NCBI GenBank assembly: GCA_934623575.1
Contig: CAKTVL010000001.1
Coordinates: 62,001-126,000 of the forward strand
Source: an uncultured Oscillospiraceae bacterium
Lineage (GTDB): Bacteria > Bacillota > Clostridia > Oscillospirales > Oscillospiraceae
Direction of reading: 5' to 3'
DNA length: 64,000 bases
Shown: positions 10,532 to 18,377 of the stretch, in pieces
How the letters are laid out: each line of letters opens with the position of its first letter
Position numbering within the stretch: position 1 is the stretch's first letter
Notes under the pieces: model-generated
Database searches by the model: none
Seen by the model: the letters and a program-made list of their open reading frames with translations, nothing else
Told to the model about the DNA's origin: nothing
Made by a program: the position numbers and the translations under genes

Positions 10532-12520
10532 TCACTTTCCCTGCCGCTTTTTGGCGAAGGCCGCCTTCTTCCGGGGCGACATCTTCCCCTTCTGCGCCGG
10601 TTGCCTGGCCGTGGGCGTGCCCCGCCGGCCGCGGTTGCCGGCGGCCTCCTTCCGCTGCCGGGGCTTCCGCTCCGGCGCCTCCGGTTTGGCGGGCTTTTCC
10701 GGCGTCTGGCCGTAGGGCTCGCCCTTCCGGGGACGGATCAGGCACCGCTTGTCGTAGCCGATCAGGTCGGTGCGGCCCGTCTCCTCCAGCGCCTCCACCA
10801 CCAGTTCCCGCTTCTCCGGGCGGGACCACTGCAAAAGCGCCCGCTGCATAGCCTTCTCCTTGGGCTCTCTGGCCACATACACCGGCGTCATGTCCCGGGG
10901 GTCGATGCCCGTGTAGTACATGCAGGTGGACAGCGTTCCCGGCGTGGGATAGAAGTCCTGCACCTGCTCCGGCGTGCGGCCGTTCTTGTGCAGGAACTCC
11001 GCCAGCTCCACCGCGTCGCTGAGGGTACAGCCCGGGTGGCTGGACATCAGGTACGGCACCAGATACTGCTCCGTGCCGCCCTCCTCGTTGAGCTTCTGGT
11101 ACTGCCGCCAGAACTTCAGGAACACGTCAAAGTGGGGCTTGCCCATATAGTCCAGCACGGAGCTGACGCAGTGCTCCGGCGCCACCTTCAGCTGCCCGGA
11201 GATGTGGTACTTCACCAGCTCCTTGAAAAACGACCGGTCCTTGTCCTGCAGCATATAGTCGTAGCGGATGCCGCTGCGGACGAACACCTTCTTGATGCCG
11301 GGGATCTCCCGCATCCGCCGCAGCAGCTCGGTGTACTCCGAGTGGTCGGCGTCCAGGTTGGGACACGGCTCCGGCGCCAGGCAGCTGCGGTTCTTGCACA
11401 TGCCGCAGCGCTTCTGCTTCTGGCAGCTGGTGTGGCGGAAGTTGGCGCTGGGGCCGCCCACGTCATGGATGTAGCCCTTGAACCCCGGCTCGTGGGTCAG
11501 CAGCTCCGCCTCCTCCAGCACGGACTCGATGGACCGGCTGGTGACCATCCGCCCCTGGTGGAAGGCCAGCGCGCAGAAATTGCACCCGCCAAAGCAGCCC
11601 CGGTTGTGGGTGATGGAGAACTGCACCTCCTCGATGGCGGGGATGCCCTCCTTGTACATGGGGTGCACCTGCCGGGTGTAGGGCAGGGCGTACAGGGCGT
11701 CCAGTTCCTCCCGCCGCAGGGGCCGGGCCGGCGGGTTCACCACCAGATACCGCCCCTCGCAGGGCTGCACCACCGCGCAGCCCCGGATGGGATCATGCTC
11801 GTCGTATTCGATCTTCGTCGCCCGGGCATAGGCCGCCTTGTCCGCGCACACGGCCTCGTAGCCCGGCGCGTCCACCCGGTGGAACCGCAGCTCGCCCACC
11901 TGATCGGTGATATAGGCCGTGCCGGGGATGTCCGTCAGCTCCGCAGGCGGCGTTTTTCTGGCCAGCCGCCGGGCGATCTCCACCGTGGCGCTCTCGCCCA
12001 TGCCATAGACCAGCAGGTCCGCCGGCGCGTCAAACAGGATGCTGCGCCGCACCCGGTCGTCCCAGTAGTCGTAGTGGGCGAACCGCCGCAGCGACGCCTC
12101 CAACCCGCCGATGATGATAGGCGTGTCCGGAAAGGCCTCCCGCGCCCGGTTGGCATAGACGATGGTGGGCCGGTCCGGGCGCTTGCCCATCTGCCCGCCC
12201 TCGCTATACAGGTCGCGTGTGCGCCGCCGCTTGGCCACGGTGTAGTGGGCCACCATGGAGTCCAGATTCCCGCCGCCGATCAGCACGCCGTAGCGGGGCT
12301 TGCCCATGGCCCGAAAGGCCTCTGCCGAGTGCCAGTCCGGCTGCGCCAGCAGCGCCACCCGATAGCCCTTGCTCTCCAGCAGCCGCGCGATCAGCGTGGT
12401 GCCGAAGCTGGGGTGGTCGATATATCCGTCCGCCGTCACCACCAGAAAGTCGTAGTAGTACCAGCCCCGGTCGATCATCTCCTCCCGACTGACGGGGAGA
12501 AATTCAATTCCCTTTTCCAT
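10532..12520 (-). CDS. ygiQ: YgiQ-family radical SAM protein
   Basis: A 662-residue protein. The N-terminal domain (FLPVSREEMIDRGWYYYDFL) and the IIIGGLEASLRRFAHYDYW segment are YgiQ hallmarks. The radical SAM cluster motif is in SITHNRGCFGGCNFCALAF (Cys-x3-Cys-x2-Cys). Downstream is a Cys-rich stretch (KQKRCGMCKNRSCLAPEPC) that could hold a second cluster, and the C-terminal ~90 residues are basic and Lys/Arg/Pro-rich. The family's substrate is not known. ATG 12520 follows AGGGGAG. It is the last gene of an operon with the phosphatase-GNAT and PyrF-like genes. Confidence 0.92.
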   Translation of the reverse strand: MEKGIEFLPVSREEMIDRGWYYYDFLVVTADGYIDHPSFGTTLIARLLESKGYRVALLAQPDWHSAEAFRAMGKPRYGVLIGGGNLDSMVAHYTVAKRRRTRDLYSEGGQMGKRPDRPTIVYANRAREAFPDTPIIIGGLEASLRRFAHYDYWDDRVRRSILFDAPADLLVYGMGESATVEIARRLARKTPPAELTDIPGTAYITDQVGELRFHRVDAPGYEAVCADKAAYARATKIEYDEHDPIRGCAVVQPCEGRYLVVNPPARPLRREELDALYALPYTRQVHPMYKEGIPAIEEVQFSITHNRGCFGGCNFCALAFHQGRMVTSRSIESVLEEAELLTHEPGFKGYIHDVGGPSANFRHTSCQKQKRCGMCKNRSCLAPEPCPNLDADHSEYTELLRRMREIPGIKKVFVRSGIRYDYMLQDKDRSFFKELVKYHISGQLKVAPEHCVSSVLDYMGKPHFDVFLKFWRQYQKLNEEGGTEQYLVPYLMSSHPGCTLSDAVELAEFLHKNGRTPEQVQDFYPTPGTLSTCMYYTGIDPRDMTPVYVAREPKEKAMQRALLQWSRPEKRELVVEALEETGRTDLIGYDKRCLIRPRKGEPYGQTPEKPAKPEAPERKPRQRKEAAGNRGRRGTPTARQPAQKGKMSPRKKAAFAKKRQGK

Positions 12521-12538
12521 CGCGATACGTCTCCCCTC

Positions 12539-13585
12539 TTACGGCTGCCACGCCGCCGGCAGCGGCGGCAGCACCCGGCGCACGTCCTTCTCCATGTCGT
12601 CCCCCGCCGTGGGCACGAAGCCCAGCCGGGCGAAAAACAGCCGCAGCTTTTTGTCCGGACAGGTCAGGCGCAGGGTGTTCTTCCCCTGCCGCAAACAGGC
12701 GTCGATGGCCTGTCCCATGGGCGGGATGCCCAGTCCGCGGCCGCGCCACTCCGGCGCCAGCCAATACTGATCCAGCCGCAGGGCGTCGCCTGCATCGGAC
12801 AGGCCGAAGGCCCCGATCAGCGCGTCGCCGTACCACACGCCGGTGGCGGCGCTGCCCGCCGGCACGCCCATGGCCTCGCGGGCGTCCTCCGGCAGCGGCC
12901 CATAGCTCGCTCCGGACTCCACCATGCCCTTGTCCTTCCACCAGCTCTGTCTGGCGAAGGTGGACAGCCCCCGCTCCGTCAGGTGGCTGTTGTCGTCCCG
13001 ATAGACCACCCGGAAAGCGCTGCCGTCCCATTCCAGCAGGGACACGGCGGTGTTGTCGCCGTGGGGCGTCTGCCCCACCTCCGCCAGCGTCTGCCCCTGC
13101 AGCACGCCCAGCACCGTCCGCAGCGCCATGCCGTGGGAAAACACCGCCACGGTGCCGCCCTCGTGCTTCCGGGCCACCCGCTCCAGGGCGGGGATAAATC
13201 GGTCCACCACCTGCTGGGCCGTCTCCGCGCCGGGGATCCGCCACAGGTCGGCCCGCCGGTTGAAATGATACATCTCCTCCGGGTATTTCACGTTCAGCTC
13301 CTGCCAGGGGTGGTCCTCCCACTCCCCCATGCAGATCTCCCGGAAGGCCGGCTCCAGCTGCAGCGGCAGCGCCTTGGGCAGCCAGATGGCCCGGGCGGTG
13401 ATCTGCGTCCGGTACAGGTCGCTGGCATACACCGCGTCGATCTCCACGTCCCGGAACCGCTCCCGCAGGGCGTCGATCTGCTGGTAGCCCCGATAGCTGG
13501 TGATCAGGCCGTTGTACTGTCCGTGGGCGATGCGGTACAGGTTGCCCTCCGCCTCCGCGTGGCGGATGAGATAGAGCTTCGTCAT
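12539..13585 (-). CDS. histidine phosphatase - GNAT acetyltransferase fusion
   Basis: A 348-residue two-domain protein. Residues 1-195 form a histidine-phosphatase (phosphoglycerate-mutase-like) domain: LYLIRHAEAEGN with the phospho-accepting His, and VAVFSHGMALR with the second His. Residues about 205-348 form a GNAT domain: a WYGDALIGAFGL strand, then LAPEWRGRGLGIPPMGQAI with the Arg-x-x-Gly-x-Gly acetyl-CoA loop. Start ATG 13585 overlaps the upstream stop (ATGA). Each half resembles proteins normally encoded separately; the substrate is unknown. It is co-transcribed between a PyrF-like gene and ygiQ. Confidence 0.85.
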   Translation of the reverse strand: MTKLYLIRHAEAEGNLYRIAHGQYNGLITSYRGYQQIDALRERFRDVEIDAVYASDLYRTQITARAIWLPKALPLQLEPAFREICMGEWEDHPWQELNVKYPEEMYHFNRRADLWRIPGAETAQQVVDRFIPALERVARKHEGGTVAVFSHGMALRTVLGVLQGQTLAEVGQTPHGDNTAVSLLEWDGSAFRVVYRDDNSHLTERGLSTFARQSWWKDKGMVESGASYGPLPEDAREAMGVPAGSAATGVWYGDALIGAFGLSDAGDALRLDQYWLAPEWRGRGLGIPPMGQAIDACLRQGKNTLRLTCPDKKLRLFFARLGFVPTAGDDMEKDVRRVLPPLPAAWQP

Positions 13586-14340
13586 ACCACCGTCACCCAC
13601 TGCTTCAGCGCCTTGATCCCGGCCTGGATGGCCTCCGCCGGATCGGCGGCGTACTGCAGCGTGCTGTCCGTCAGCAGCGCCCCGTGGCCCAGATCGTCAA
13701 AGGCCGGCAGCGCGTTCTCGCCGTCGCAGTCCGGCAGCAGCAGGAATACGCCGGGGCAGACCCTGCGCACGTCCTTCACGTCCAGGCTGTACCCGGTGGC
13801 CACGGACAGCGCCGCGCCCCGCCGGGCCATCTGCTCCGCCAGGGACAGCCACAGCGCCCGGTCCCCGGCCAGCAGGCTCTGCACCTGGCCGCCGGAGCCG
13901 TTGCCCGTCCGCACCGCCGCAATGGCCAGCATGTCCCCGGCCTCCAGGCAGTCGCTGCCGCCGTAGGGGCACACGGTGACGGCGTCCGCGCCGTAGCTGC
14001 TCCAGCACAGGGGCGCGGTGGTGTTCATATCCAGAATGACGTACAGTCCCTTGGCGTGGGCGGCGCTGACCAGGTTGGCCAGCACGTCCGCGCCCATCAT
14101 CCCGTGGCTCAGGTACGCCTCGCCCCGCAGCACCACTGCCGGCAGCCTGCCCTCCGCCGCGTCCAGCAGCGTGGTGCCGTGATACCGCAGCGCCTCCGCC
14201 GTGGCCATGGGCGTATCGCCGAACATGTCGGTAAAATTCTTCACCAGCTTATCGCTGAGCTTCGCCGCGTCGGGCGCCAGCGTCAGCGCCAGCGGCGTCT
14301 TTTTCTCGCGGATGCGCCGCTGCAATTCCAAGTCAAACAT
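13582..14340 (-). CDS. OMP-decarboxylase-like (PyrF-like) protein, probably inactive
   Basis: A 252-residue protein with the overall plan of type 2 orotidine-5'-phosphate decarboxylase: N-terminal FDLELQRRIREKKTPLAL in place of the usual LCVGLDP entry, a central beta strand GLYVILDMN, then GADAVTVCPYGGSDCLEAGD like the vTvnPYmGxD loop. The catalytic Asp-x-Lys-x-x-Asp array expected after ILD is replaced by ILDMNTTAPLCW, so the key Lys and second Asp are not seen. I read it as a pseudoenzyme or an enzyme of altered function. ATG 14340 follows AAGGAG and a strong promoter. Confidence 0.7.
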   Translation of the reverse strand: MFDLELQRRIREKKTPLALTLAPDAAKLSDKLVKNFTDMFGDTPMATAEALRYHGTTLLDAAEGRLPAVVLRGEAYLSHGMMGADVLANLVSAAHAKGLYVILDMNTTAPLCWSSYGADAVTVCPYGGSDCLEAGDMLAIAAVRTGNGSGGQVQSLLAGDRALWLSLAEQMARRGAALSVATGYSLDVKDVRRVCPGVFLLLPDCDGENALPAFDDLGHGALLTDSTLQYAADPAEAIQAGIKALKQWVTVV

Positions 14341-14422
14341 CGTTTTCTCCTTCCGGACTACAGATCTCCGTCTCGCCGGCGGGGCAAGCGCTCTGCCGCC
14401 GGCGCGAAATGCATTACAAGTG

Positions 14423-14451
14423 ATTATACCAATTCCGCCCCCGTTTGGCAA
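14423..14451 (-). promoter_or_regulatory. sigma-A promoter of the PyrF-like/phosphatase/ygiQ operon
   Basis: Minus strand: TTGCCA (14451-14446), 17 bases, TATAAT (14428-14423), about 80 bases before the first gene. Confidence 0.75.
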
Positions 14452-14530
14452 GAAACACCGCCCCGCTTTTTTGCATTTTTCCGCGCCCGGTGCGCACACT
14501 ATTCCCAGACCGCAAAAGGGGTGATCAACG

Positions 14531-14707
14531 ATGAAGCTCGGCACTTTTATGCGCGGAATGGCCGTGGGTGTGGCCGCCGGCGTCCTGCTGGACACCGCCC
14601 TCCGCCCCTCGCCCCAGTTCCGCAAGACCCAGGCTGGCAAGGCCATGCGCCGCCTGACCTGTGCCCTGGATGATGCCGTGAACGAGGTCTGCGCCAAGCT
14701 GCAATGA
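14531..14707 (+). CDS. small YtxH-like protein
   Basis: A 58-residue protein starting MKLGTFMRGMAVGVAAGVLLDTAL. One Gly/Ala-rich hydrophobic segment at residues 7-23 is followed by a basic then acidic amphipathic tail ending DAVNEVCAKLQ. Small proteins of this kind (YtxH/gas-vesicle-like size class) are common in Clostridia, with unknown function. The ATG is 8 bases after AAGGGGTG. No convincing promoter is visible. Confidence 0.6.
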   Translation: MKLGTFMRGMAVGVAAGVLLDTALRPSPQFRKTQAGKAMRRLTCALDDAVNEVCAKLQ

Positions 14708-14905
14708 CCTGTCCCGCGGGCGGCTGTTGGTTATGTCAACCATAAGCCGCCCGCCGTACATAAGGCCTGTTCCGTCCTGATACATGCCTGTTTCCGCGAA
14801 TTCAACGCTTCTTCTCCACACGCCTCCCGCCCGCGCCCTCTTGGCTGCTTTATGTAAACTCACAGCCGCTTTTTCCTCCTTACACTGTCCTACAAAAATT
14901 CCATC

Positions 14906-14933
14906 TTGACAAACCGCGTATTTTTGGTATAAT
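14906..14933 (+). promoter_or_regulatory. promoter of tRNA-Ser
   Basis: TTGACA (14906-14911), 16 bases, TATAAT (14928-14933); both hexamers perfect, 33 bases before the tRNA. Confidence 0.8.
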
Positions 14934-14965
14934 AGTCCATGCTGTTTGTCAGCAAAATCGAATAT

Positions 14966-15057
14966 GCAGTGGTATCGAAGAGGTCATAACGAGCACGACT
15001 GGAAATCGTGTTGTCGTCAAAAGCGGCACGAGGGTTCGAATCCCTCCCACTGCGCCA
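14966..15057 (+). tRNA. tRNA-Ser (anticodon GGA)
   Basis: A 92-base class II tRNA. Acceptor GCAGTGG pairs with CCACTGC, the discriminator is G and CCA is encoded. Anticodon stem CACGA/TCGTG with loop CTGGAAA gives anticodon GGA (UCC codon). A long variable arm typical of tRNA-Ser precedes the T arm GAGGG-TTCGAAT-CCCTC. Confidence 0.95.
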
Positions 15058-15059
15058 TC

Positions 15060-15102
15060 AAGAAAACCGAGGAAACACACCGTTTCCCCGGTTTTTCTTT
15101 GC
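15060..15102 (+). terminator. terminator of tRNA-Ser
   Basis: AAAACCGAGGAAAC pairs with GTTTCCCCGGTTTT (one mismatch), followed by TCTTT. Confidence 0.75.
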
Positions 15103-15189
15103 GCCGTCAGGCCCCTTGCCTCCGTCGGCGCAGCTGCCATATCCTTCCAGAAAATTTTCTCTTTTCCCGAAAAAATTCACCGTCCTCTC

Positions 15190-15218
15190 TTGATCCGCGC
15201 CTCCGCCCTTACTATAAT
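15190..15218 (+). promoter_or_regulatory. promoter of the truncated sensor gene
   Basis: TTGATC (15190-15195), 17 bases, TATAAT (15213-15218). This argues that translation begins downstream at GTG 15256 and not at any earlier ATG. Confidence 0.7.
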
Positions 15219-15255
15219 ACGGGGTAAACCTATCGACACAGGGGGGTGTCTGTCT

Positions 15256-15594
15256 GTGCAAGCGATCCACATAAAGCGCTTCAGCACCGAGAGCCTTATC
15301 GCGGCGCTGGTGCTGTCCGTTCTGTTCGTCGTTCTCTCCATCTGCGGCCTCCGGGGGCTCCGCGTGATGGAGTCCTCCACCCAGCAGTACATCGTCTGCG
15401 AAAAGGCCGCCCGCCAGCTGCAGCAGGGCTCTGACGTGCTCACAGAGCAGGTACGGCTCTATGTGATGACCGGCCAGTCCAAGTACATGGACGGCTATTT
15501 TGAAGAGGCCAACGTGACGTGCAGCCGCGAGTCCGCGGTGAACGCGCTGGAGCAGTACTTCGCCGGCTCGCAGATGCTGGACGACCTGACCTGA
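15256..15594 (+). CDS. membrane-anchored sensor-domain protein, apparently truncated
   Basis: A 112-residue protein starting at GTG 15256 behind GGGGGG and a good promoter. Residues 5-35 include a membrane helix (LIAALVLSVLFVVLSICGL). The rest is a helical extracytoplasmic segment (KAARQLQQGSDVLTEQVRLY) resembling the first half of a four-helix-bundle sensor, as in chemoreceptors or GGDEF proteins. It stops at 15594 before any second membrane helix or output domain, with a terminator right after. It is either a remnant of a signalling protein or a stand-alone anchor. It converges on the REC-GGDEF-EAL gene. Confidence 0.55.
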   Translation: MQAIHIKRFSTESLIAALVLSVLFVVLSICGLRGLRVMESSTQQYIVCEKAARQLQQGSDVLTEQVRLYVMTGQSKYMDGYFEEANVTCSRESAVNALEQYFAGSQMLDDLT

Positions 15595-15599
15595 CCCCA

Positions 15600-15628
15600 T
15601 TCCCCTCCCCGGAGGGGGATATTTTTTT
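15600..15628 (+). terminator. terminator of the truncated sensor gene
   Basis: ATTCCCCTCC pairs with GGAGGGGGAT around CCCC/GG, followed by ATTTTTTT. Confidence 0.75.
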
Positions 15629-15639
15629 GCATCGCCCCA

Positions 15640-15685
15640 AAAAACACCACCCCCTGCTCCCTTCCGGGAACAGGGGGTGTCTTAT
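15640..15685 (-). terminator. terminator of the SBP-HK-GGDEF/EAL operon
   Basis: On the minus strand GACACCCCCTG pairs with CAGGGGGTG-GTG, followed by TTTTTT; it lies 20 bases past the operon's last stop. Confidence 0.75.
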
Positions 15686-15703
15686 TTCACTTGCACAGCG
15701 CAC

Positions 15704-18289
15704 TCACGGCCGCTCCGGCTCCTCCCACAGGCAGCACACGCCCTTGCCCTGCTGCTTGGCGCGGTACAGCGCCTTGTCCGCCCGCTCCAGCAGCACGGCG
15801 GAGGGCTTCTCGCCGGGCTTGCACAGCACCGCTCCGGCGGAGCAGCTGGCGTGCAGCCCGCCCGGCAGCGGGTATTCCCCGATGCCGCCGCAGATCTCCG
15901 CGCCCTTCTTCTCCACCATCGCCCGGTCGGCGGCCCGCCGCAGGATCACCACGAACTCGTCCCCGCCGTAGCGGCACAGGATGTCGCCGTTTCTGGTGCG
16001 CTTGCGCAGCAGCTCGCCAAAGGCCGTCAGCAGCTCGTCGCCCTTGTCGTGGCCGTACCCGTCGTTGACCCGCTTCAGATCGTCCAGATCGAACAGATAC
16101 AGCGCCACCGGCAGATCCTCCTGCCGCAGCGCCTCGATGGCCGCGTAGAAGCCCCGCCGGTTCAGCAGCCCCGTCAGATAGTCGCGGCACGCCTCGTCCT
16201 GCAGCGCCCGCTCCCGGGCCTGATGGGCCGAGAACCCGGCCAGCAGACCGAGGCGCTTCCGCAGTCCCTCCTGCGTGTGGGGCTTTTTCAGGAAATCGTC
16301 CGCCGACAGCTCCAGCGCCCTGGTCTCCAGCGCCTCCTCCTGGGGCATGGTGGCCAGCACCGGCACCCGCCACAGCGTGGGGCTCTCCTGCACGGCCCGC
16401 AGCACGGTCTCCGCCCCCTGCTCCGGCAGCGTCATGCTCAGGATCACCACAAAGGTGTCGTCCCGCTCATGCGCCCCGATGCACGTCAGGGCCTCCGCCC
16501 CGCTGGCGGCCTCCAGCACCTGATACTGCCCCGCGAAGGTGTCCCGCACCAGCTTCCGGTACGTCTCGTCCTCGTCCGCCACCAGCAGGCTGTGGGCCGC
16601 CAGCGCGTCGGCCCTTCCCTTGATCGCCTGGGACGGCTCCTCCTTCAGATAGCGCTCAAATTCCGCGCCGGGCATGGGCTTGGCAAAGAAATACCCCTGC
16701 ACATAGTCGCACCCGGTCTCCCGGATATGCTCCAGTTGGTCCCGGGTCTCCACGCCCTCCGCCACCACGCTCAGGTTCATCCAGTGCGCCAGCTCCACGA
16801 CGAAGCGCAGTATCCCCTGGTCCAGCGGCTTGGCCGCCTCGCTCTGGATGAACTTCATATCCAGCTTCAGGATGTCTATCCGCATCTGGTTCAGCATATT
16901 CAGCGAGGAATACCCGCTGCCGAAGTCGTCCATCTCGATGATAAAGCCCAGCTCCCGCAGCCGTCCCATCGTGTCGATGATCTGGCCCGGGTCCTCGGTA
17001 TAGGCGCTCTCGGTGATCTCCAGATGCAGCAGCGCCGGCTCCACGCCGTACCGCCGCACCAGTCCCAGCAGCACCTCCGGCACGTCTGTCCGGTAGATGT
17101 CCGCTCTGGACACGTTCACCGATACCGGCACCACCGCCAGCCCCCGGGACTGCCAGTCCTGCAGCATGGCGCAGGCCTGCTCCCAGACGTACATGTCCAT
17201 CTGCGTGATAAATCCGTTTTTCTCAAACAACGGGATGAACTCCCCCGGCGACAGGAACCCCATCTCCGGATGCACCCAGCGCACCAGGGCCTCCGCCCCG
17301 GCCAGCCGGTCGTCCGCCAGGCTGAATTTTGGCTGGAAATACACAGTGAACTGTCCCTGGCGCAGTCCCTCCTCCATGGAGTCCGTGATGCGCTGCTCCC
17401 GCAGCAGCTTGCTGCGCAGCGCGTCGTCATACACCGCCACATGGGTGTTGTACCGTCCCCGGATGCTGTTCGCCGCCAGCAGCGCCCGGTCGCACATCTG
17501 CTCCACCGACACCGCCGCGTCCGTGACCTCGTACACGCCCCACTTCATCACGGTGTTCTTGGTCCGGTCCAGCTTGGCCTCCCCCGCCGCCGCAAAGCGG
17601 TCATAGTCCGCCGTGCGCCGCTCCTGGCTCCGCAGCAGCATGAACCGGTCCGCGCCGTAGCGTCCGCACAGGCCGTCCCCGCCCATCAGCTCCCGCAGCA
17701 TCTCCGCCGTCTCCTGCAGCAGCCGGTCGCCGGCCGGCACGCCGAACACGTCGTTGTACAGCTTGAAATTCTCGATATTGGAGCAGATGATGGTATACGC
17801 CCGCTCCGGGTGCTGGTGCATCAGCTCCTGGGCCTGCTGGCAGAAGAACGCCTTGCTGTACACGCCCGTCAGCCGGTCGTACCGGAACTGGTTCACCATA
17901 GCCGCGTTTTCCCGCAGGCTGATCAGGCTGGCCACCCGGTGCAGTATGATCTGCGGCCGGTAAGGCTTGGGCGCGAAATCCGTAGCCCCGTGCTCCAGGG
18001 CGGCGATCTCGTCCTCCTCGCTGTCGTTCTGGGTGGTCACGATCACCGGTATCAGCGCCAGCTCCGCGTCCGCCTTCGCCCGCTCCAGGAACGTATATCC
18101 GTCCATCACCGGCATCATCACGTCCAGCAGGATCAGCGCCACATCGTCCTTCCGCGTCCGCAGCAGGTCCAGTGCCTCCTGGCCGTTCTCCGCCGTCAGC
18201 ACCGTGTACTGCTCCGCCAATATCCCCGTCAGTATCTCCCGGTTGATGAAATTGTCCTCCACCACCAGGATCTGTTTTTTCAGGCTCAC
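15704..18289 (-). CDS. REC-GGDEF-EAL-REC-GGDEF signalling protein
   Basis: An 861-residue cytoplasmic protein. In order: receiver (about 5-120, phospho-Asp in LILLDVMMPVMDG), GGDEF (about 135-290) whose motif is degenerate (RYGADRF), EAL (about 300-550; AEALVRW, EITES, DDFGSGYSSL, KLDMKFI, so probably an active c-di-GMP phosphodiesterase), a second receiver (about 570-690) whose phospho-Asp is replaced by Ser (VVILSMTLP), and a canonical GGDEF (RYGGDEF, likely an active diguanylate cyclase). I prefer GTG 18289, which has AAAGAGGTG upstream; a GTG at 18406 within the kinase gene would add 39 unstructured residues. It is probably the output of the kinase encoded just upstream. Confidence 0.9.
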   Translation of the reverse strand: MSLKKQILVVEDNFINREILTGILAEQYTVLTAENGQEALDLLRTRKDDVALILLDVMMPVMDGYTFLERAKADAELALIPVIVTTQNDSEEDEIAALEHGATDFAPKPYRPQIILHRVASLISLRENAAMVNQFRYDRLTGVYSKAFFCQQAQELMHQHPERAYTIICSNIENFKLYNDVFGVPAGDRLLQETAEMLRELMGGDGLCGRYGADRFMLLRSQERRTADYDRFAAAGEAKLDRTKNTVMKWGVYEVTDAAVSVEQMCDRALLAANSIRGRYNTHVAVYDDALRSKLLREQRITDSMEEGLRQGQFTVYFQPKFSLADDRLAGAEALVRWVHPEMGFLSPGEFIPLFEKNGFITQMDMYVWEQACAMLQDWQSRGLAVVPVSVNVSRADIYRTDVPEVLLGLVRRYGVEPALLHLEITESAYTEDPGQIIDTMGRLRELGFIIEMDDFGSGYSSLNMLNQMRIDILKLDMKFIQSEAAKPLDQGILRFVVELAHWMNLSVVAEGVETRDQLEHIRETGCDYVQGYFFAKPMPGAEFERYLKEEPSQAIKGRADALAAHSLLVADEDETYRKLVRDTFAGQYQVLEAASGAEALTCIGAHERDDTFVVILSMTLPEQGAETVLRAVQESPTLWRVPVLATMPQEEALETRALELSADDFLKKPHTQEGLRKRLGLLAGFSAHQARERALQDEACRDYLTGLLNRRGFYAAIEALRQEDLPVALYLFDLDDLKRVNDGYGHDKGDELLTAFGELLRKRTRNGDILCRYGGDEFVVILRRAADRAMVEKKGAEICGGIGEYPLPGGLHASCSAGAVLCKPGEKPSAVLLERADKALYRAKQQGKGVCCLWEEPERP

Positions 18290-18377
18290 GCCCAGCACCT
18301 CTTTTGTCGCTTTTTCCGCCTGCGGCGGTTCTGTTTTCTGCGCTCTTTGCGCGCCGCCCCCAGGCGTCGCCCGCTTT

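Noticed and set aside
10523..13966. Very long open frame (1147 codons) on the + strand
   Set aside because: It is the antisense of ygiQ, the phosphatase-GNAT and PyrF-like genes. Its translation is His/Arg/Gln-rich with no domain, as expected from G+C-rich codon bias.
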